A stretch of DNA of 64,000 nt from Fusobacterium sp. (lineage in GTDB: Bacteria > Fusobacteriota > Fusobacteriia > Fusobacteriales > Fusobacteriaceae). The stretch covers positions 124,001 through 188,000 of the forward strand of contig NZ_JAWDXO010000001.1 of NCBI RefSeq assembly GCF_032477075.1. The letters are read 5' to 3'. The notes beneath the pieces are model-generated. The model worked only from the letters and a program-made list of their open reading frames with translations, had not been told where the DNA came from and did no database searches. Made by a program: the position numbers and the translations under genes. This document shows positions 60,265 through 64,000 of the stretch, piece after piece. Within the stretch, counting starts at the first letter, position 1. Each line of letters opens with the position of its first letter.

Positions 60265-60293
60265 TTATTTTTTTATTTGAAAAAATTTATAAT
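60265..60293 (+). promoter_or_regulatory. Probable folP promoter
   Basis: TTATTT (60265-60270), 17-base spacer, TATAAT (60288-60293), 16 bases before the folP ATG. The -35 is weak. Confidence 0.45.
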
Positions 60294-60309
60294 AAAAGAA
60301 AGGAGAAAA

Positions 60310-61128
60310 ATGTTTCTTAAATGTAGAGAGAAAAGTATTGAGCTAGGAAAAAGAACTTTAATTATGGGAATACTTAATGTAACACCAGATTCTTTTTCTG
60401 ATGGAGGAAAATATATAAATATAGAAACAGCTGTAAAACGGGCTGAAAAATTGATAAAAGATGGAGCTGATATAATAGATATAGGTGGCGAGTCAACAAG
60501 ACCAGGACATGAGCAGATATCAGTGGAAGAGGAAATAATGAGAGTGATTCCTGTAATAAAAAAGATAAACTCAGAATTAGATATAATAATTTCTGTAGAT
60601 ACATATAAGTATAAGGTGGCAGAAGTAGCATTGAAAGCAGGGGCACATATAGTCAATGATATATGGGGATTGCAATATGACAGAGGAGAAATGGCAGAAC
60701 TAATAAAAAAATATGATGTTCCATTGGTAGCTATGCATAATCAAAATAATAAGATATATGAAGAAGATATAATTTTAAGTATGAGAAAATTTTTTAAGAG
60801 AACATATGAAATAGCAGATAAGTATGAGATAGACAGAGAAAAGATAATACTTGATCCAGGAATAGGCTTTGGAAAAGATATAGAGCTTAATTTGAAAGTA
60901 TTAAGCAGAATGGAAGAATTAAGAGATATGGGAAGAATACTTTTAGGAGCTTCCAGAAAAAAATTTATTGGAACTATACTAAATGATGTTCCAGTAGACC
61001 AGAGAGTAGAAGGAACTATTGCTACAACTGTAATAGGGATAGAAAAAGGAGTAGATATAGTCAGGGTACATGATGTACTTGAAAATAAAAGAGCTGCTAT
61101 GGTAGCAGATAGAATAGTAAGAAGATAA
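60310..61128 (+). CDS. folP: Dihydropteroate synthase
   Basis: A 272-aa TIM-barrel enzyme, the sulfonamide target. Signature MGILNVTPDSFSDGGKY (about 19-35), then GGESTRPGHEQ and DPGIGFGKD. ATG 60310 has AAAGGAG four bases upstream; an in-frame TTG at 60277 has no ribosome site. It lies 4.6 kb from folE-folBK, with the kdu and ahp genes in between. Confidence 0.95.
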   Translation: MFLKCREKSIELGKRTLIMGILNVTPDSFSDGGKYINIETAVKRAEKLIKDGADIIDIGGESTRPGHEQISVEEEIMRVIPVIKKINSELDIIISVDTYKYKVAEVALKAGAHIVNDIWGLQYDRGEMAELIKKYDVPLVAMHNQNNKIYEEDIILSMRKFFKRTYEIADKYEIDREKIILDPGIGFGKDIELNLKVLSRMEELRDMGRILLGASRKKFIGTILNDVPVDQRVEGTIATTVIGIEKGVDIVRVHDVLENKRAAMVADRIVRR

Positions 61129-61137
61129 AACAAAAGT

Positions 61138-61181
61138 GGATAAACTAAAAAAATATTACATTTTAGTTTATCCATTTTTTA
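61138..61181. terminator. Bidirectional terminator, folP / SIMPL gene
   Basis: TGGATAAACTAAAA pairs with TTTTAGTTTATCCA (14 bp), with T-runs on both strands. Confidence 0.88.
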
Positions 61182-61182
61182 G

Positions 61183-62007
61183 TTATTTTATTTTTTTTAT
61201 CATATCAAAAGAACAAACTAAAGTTACAGATATTTTAAAATCTTGAGTTATTGAAATTGGAATAGGAGTTTCATTTTTAGCTGATGACTCAGCATTTCTG
61301 CTTTTTAAATTAAGATTTGCAATTCTGTTTTCAACTCTGTTTACAGAAGCACCTTTATTTTCATAGATATTTCTAAGATCCCCAAGTTGGCTATTTCCAG
61401 TTTTAGTAAGTATCTTAGCTTGATTAACAGCATCTTCCATAGCTATTTCATAAGCTTTTAACTTTGCTTCTTTTTTAGTTTTTTCTGATACTCCATAAAC
61501 TATATCACCAATATATTTTATATCAGTAGGCTCAATTTTTTTTAGAACTCCTCCAATATCAGTTGAAATATCAAACTTTACTTTTATTTCATGATTTACA
61601 CTTGCTGTCTGAGAAACCATTGATTTAGAAGCTGTATTAGTAGTGTATCTTGTTGTTGCTATATTTTCTGGTTTTACTCCAATAGAAATGAGATAATCTT
61701 TGAATTCTTTAATAGTTTTAGCATTTTCTTCTGAAGCTTTTATTTTGCTGTCTTTATCATTTCCAAAGGCTACTGAACTTTCTTCAGTTTTAAGTCCAAA
61801 GCTAATTACAAAAAATTCTGGATTGAGGTTAACTGTTCCTTCTCCAACAATATCATTTAATCTCCCTGTAATAACATATTCACCTTTGTATTGCTCTTTT
61901 TCTATTTCATATTTGAATTTTTCTAATTGATATAATGAGTTATTATCTTCTCCATAAGAAGTATAACTTACAATAATCAATAGTAAGAATAAATATTTTT
62001 TTAACAT
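61183..62007 (-). CDS. SIMPL-domain (DUF541) secreted protein
   Basis: A 274-aa protein with a signal peptide (to about residue 18) and a SIMPL/DUF541 domain. Features include VSEKTKKEAKLKAYEIAMED, a helix typical of the family, and beta strands with ARYTTN-like segments. Relatives (e.g. BP26/OMP28) are exported oligomers of unclear function. AGGAGG upstream; the gene follows a 112-aa gene on the same strand. Confidence 0.8.
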   Translation of the reverse strand: MLKKYLFLLLIIVSYTSYGEDNNSLYQLEKFKYEIEKEQYKGEYVITGRLNDIVGEGTVNLNPEFFVISFGLKTEESSVAFGNDKDSKIKASEENAKTIKEFKDYLISIGVKPENIATTRYTTNTASKSMVSQTASVNHEIKVKFDISTDIGGVLKKIEPTDIKYIGDIVYGVSEKTKKEAKLKAYEIAMEDAVNQAKILTKTGNSQLGDLRNIYENKGASVNRVENRIANLNLKSRNAESSAKNETPIPISITQDFKISVTLVCSFDMIKKIK

Positions 62008-62019
62008 TAATGAACCTCC

Positions 62020-62358
62020 TTATTCTATAATTAAATTGTCTTTTGCATCTTCAACATCTAATAATATTTTGATATTATCTAAAAGACATTTTCTTTTTTC
62101 TTCAAGAGTATTATATCGTGCATATTCTTGAGAGAAATAGATTTTTTGAGATTTAACTTTAGATAATAATTCAATTACATCTCCTGTATAATATTCATCT
62201 TTTATTTCTTCTAACTCTAAAAAATTTAAATTAAAAAATTTTTCAAGTTCATAAAATATATTTTCTATTTCATATTCTTGAAGATTTTTTTCAGATTTTA
62301 AAACTTCTTTTTGAAGAATTAAGTTTTCTCTAAATCCATACTTAAAACTATATCCCAT
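62020..62358 (-). CDS. Hypothetical acidic helical protein
   Basis: A 112-aa soluble protein, Glu/Lys-rich and helical (LQEYEIENIFYELEKFFNLN, LLDVEDAKDNLIIE at the end). No family recognised. Good GGAGG before the ATG, 12 bases ahead of the SIMPL gene, so co-transcribed. Confidence 0.6.
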   Translation of the reverse strand: MGYSFKYGFRENLILQKEVLKSEKNLQEYEIENIFYELEKFFNLNFLELEEIKDEYYTGDVIELLSKVKSQKIYFSQEYARYNTLEEKRKCLLDNIKILLDVEDAKDNLIIE

Positions 62359-62468
62359 AATTATCCCTCCAATCAGTACTTTATAAGATTATACTTTGTT
62401 TTATAAGGGACAGTCAATCATATTATTTGTCCAGAGATGATTTAGGTCTAAAATTGCGAGATAATTTT

Positions 62469-63131
62469 TTAAAAATTTAATTTGTTTTTTTCTATTTTAT
62501 ATGGATAAATGATAAGTTTTTTTGAAACATATTCTCCAATATAGACTTGAGAAAGTTCAAAGCCTGATTCTTTAAGTTTTTCAGATATCCATTCTTTATC
62601 TTTCTGGATTAATTCCAATATATCTTCATTTATTTGTCCATCAGCTATAAGAGGGTATTTAATATTATCTTTTTCATCATTTTGTACTATAGTAAATTGT
62701 CCATTTTGTTCAAGAATGACTCTTTTTAGACTGCTTATATGATATATACCAGCAGAGCGAAGTTTAAAAGTCAAGTCATTTCCTGAAATACCATATTTCA
62801 TACATTCATCTATAAGTATATTTCCATTTAGTATTAACGTTACAGGGCGTCCATCTAGTAATCTTTTTACATATCTATTGTGTATCTTTATAAACTTAAG
62901 TCCAAATACTAAAAGAGTCCAGATTATAAGAACTAAAAAAAACTCCAAAGTAGTAATAGAACGATTGTATATAACTCCTCCAATAATTCCACCAAGAACA
63001 TAGTTCTGTACTTGGTCCATAGCAGAGATAGGAGATAGATTCCCCTTTCCCATTAAATTTATTTGAAAAGTTAGGCACAATATTCCTAATCCTAATTTAA
63101 TAAAAACATCATAAAAAGAAATCATATTCAT
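62469..63131 (-). CDS. DUF421 (YetF-type) membrane protein
   Basis: A 220-aa protein with three N-terminal membrane helices (DQVQNYVLGGIIGGVIYNRS) and a cytoplasmic alpha/beta domain containing RPVTLILNGNILIDECM, the YetF/DUF421 signature. Partner of the DUF3290 gene immediately upstream (six bases). Function unknown; in spore-formers relatives act in the envelope. Confidence 0.87.
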   Translation of the reverse strand: MNMISFYDVFIKLGLGILCLTFQINLMGKGNLSPISAMDQVQNYVLGGIIGGVIYNRSITTLEFFLVLIIWTLLVFGLKFIKIHNRYVKRLLDGRPVTLILNGNILIDECMKYGISGNDLTFKLRSAGIYHISSLKRVILEQNGQFTIVQNDEKDNIKYPLIADGQINEDILELIQKDKEWISEKLKESGFELSQVYIGEYVSKKLIIYPYKIEKNKLNF

Positions 63132-63137
63132 CTTCTC

Positions 63138-63584
63138 CTATTTATCAATTATTTCTATATTTAAATTTAAAAGTTTAACTTTATCCAATGAATAAAACTG
63201 AAAACTATTATTGAAATTTACTCGATAGTAGTCTTTATCCATTTTGATAATCATTCCATTATATAAATAGGTACTGTTAGCTAATATTTTTTCAATAGGA
63301 ATATTTTCTTCTTTACTCAGTTCCTTTAAAAAATAAACTGCCTGTGAAGTTTGAACAGAAACGGTTTTACTTCTGTTATAATGGGTATACTCTATTCCTA
63401 ACATAAGAATGATACTTAATATTGAAATAATAATAAGATCACGATATTTAGAAGAAAGTCTATTTTGTAAATATTTTATTATTGTAAAGAAAAAGAATAA
63501 TAAAATAAAAAGACCTATTAAATATTTAAAAATATTATTTATTTTAGATTGATTTTCAAAATACTGGTATGTGTAAAACAACAT
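63138..63584 (-). CDS. DUF3290 membrane protein
   Basis: A 148-aa protein with two N-terminal membrane helices (about 18-40 and 50-66, LIIISILSIILMLGIEYTHY) and a ~75-residue soluble tail. Family and pairing with DUF421 are common in Firmicutes and Fusobacteria. Start 63584; the promoter would lie in the next 140 bases. Confidence 0.82.
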   Translation of the reverse strand: MLFYTYQYFENQSKINNIFKYLIGLFILLFFFFTIIKYLQNRLSSKYRDLIIISILSIILMLGIEYTHYNRSKTVSVQTSQAVYFLKELSKEENIPIEKILANSTYLYNGMIIKMDKDYYRVNFNNSFQFYSLDKVKLLNLNIEIIDK

Positions 63585-63685
63585 AAATATAGACTCCTTT
63601 TAAAATATTTATTGTATTTAAAAAATTTTACAAGAAATAAGAATCCTTTCCTTTAAAAATAAAATAGAAATAAAAAAATTATATA

Positions 63686-63694
63686 TGGTATACT
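63686..63694 (+). promoter_or_regulatory. Extended -10 promoter of the last gene
   Basis: TGGTATACT (63686-63694), 34 bases before the ATG, with GAAAGGAGG between. Confidence 0.5.
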
Positions 63695-63728
63695 TAAAAT
63701 AATTATATTGAGATGAAAGGAGGTAAAT

Positions 63729-64000
63729 ATGGTAGTAGAAATTATTAAAGAAAAATTAAAAAAATTAATAGAATTAGATAAAAAATTTTCTATTTTTGGT
63801 TCAAATTCACATAAATATGTATTTAATTCAAAACTTACTGAGGAAGAACTTCAGAAGTTTGAAGAGAAAAATAAAATAGTTCTGCCTGAGGAATATAGGG
63901 AATATTTAAAAAGTATAGGGAATGGAGGAGCAGGACCTTTTTATGGCTTACTTGAATTAGAAGATAATGACAATAATTCTATAGATTTATCTAGGGAATT
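63729..64000 (+). CDS. SMI1/KNR4 (SUKH)-type protein, partial (5' end)
   Basis: Ninety codons read from ATG 63729 to the window edge with no stop; GAAAGGAGG is well placed. The segment VLPEEYREYLKSIGNGGAGP is the hallmark of SMI1/KNR4 (SUKH) domains, many of which are immunity proteins against contact-dependent toxins. No toxin gene is visible within the window. Confidence 0.75.
   Translation, partial: MVVEIIKEKLKKLIELDKKFSIFGSNSHKYVFNSKLTEEELQKFEEKNKIVLPEEYREYLKSIGNGGAGPFYGLLELEDNDNNSIDLSRE

Overview
The window is AT-rich bacterial chromosome. It combines a Kdo transferase (so an LPS-bearing outer membrane) with Firmicute-like genes (RNase Y, an RsbW/RsbV-like pair, two-subunit GlyRS). That mix, the codon usage and the gene content fit Fusobacteriota, probably Fusobacterium of the varium/ulcerans/mortiferum type. 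This assignment is inference; no rRNA gene is present to confirm it.

Region 1 (1-15.6 kb) is transport and sugar metabolism. It holds a DASS-type anion permease cut by the left edge, a MORN-repeat lipoprotein, an mgtC-tctCBA transport run that converges on a two-component system, a galK-galT-galE operon divergent from a ROK-family regulator, corA, and a small FMN-binding protein.

Region 2 (15,634-29,037) is a 13.4-kb integrated element bounded by a perfect 36-bp direct repeat. It looks like a phage satellite (PICI-like) rather than a full prophage. It has a tyrosine integrase, divergent HTH regulators around two matching operators, a VapE-type primase/helicase next to an iteron-like candidate origin, a small-terminase-like protein, a lone tail fibre, an orphan S24 peptidase domain and DUF1492-like regulators. 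I see no capsid, portal, large terminase or lysis genes. Its cargo, on the opposite strand behind the repressor, is a Ser/Thr protein kinase plus an all-helical, possibly Abi-alpha-like protein. After these comes about 630 bases of non-coding sequence packed with hairpins and ending in a terminator, a candidate large structured RNA. Two more short plus-strand RNA candidates lie among the minus-strand genes. The element sits in the obgE promoter, and the repeat restores the -35 and half of the -10.

Region 3 (29-55.7 kb) is a dense plus-strand housekeeping block: obgE, miaA, a lipoprotein, an anti-sigma-like ATPase and STAS protein, rny, ymdB, prmA, cmk, waaA, trmB, purA, ylxM-ffh-rpsP, tex, a histidine-kinase-like protein lacking its phosphoacceptor His, ileS, lspA, glyQ-glyS, a PTS IIC-like protein, folE and a folB-folK fusion.

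Region 4 (55.8-64 kb) holds an IclR regulator facing a 40-bp perfect palindrome and a kdu locus in which kduI is reduced to its last 47 codons before an intact kduD. It continues with ahpC and a domain-permuted AhpF-like reductase behind a PerR-box-like site, folP, a SIMPL-domain protein, a DUF3290-DUF421 membrane pair, and the start of a SMI1/KNR4-type gene cut by the right edge.
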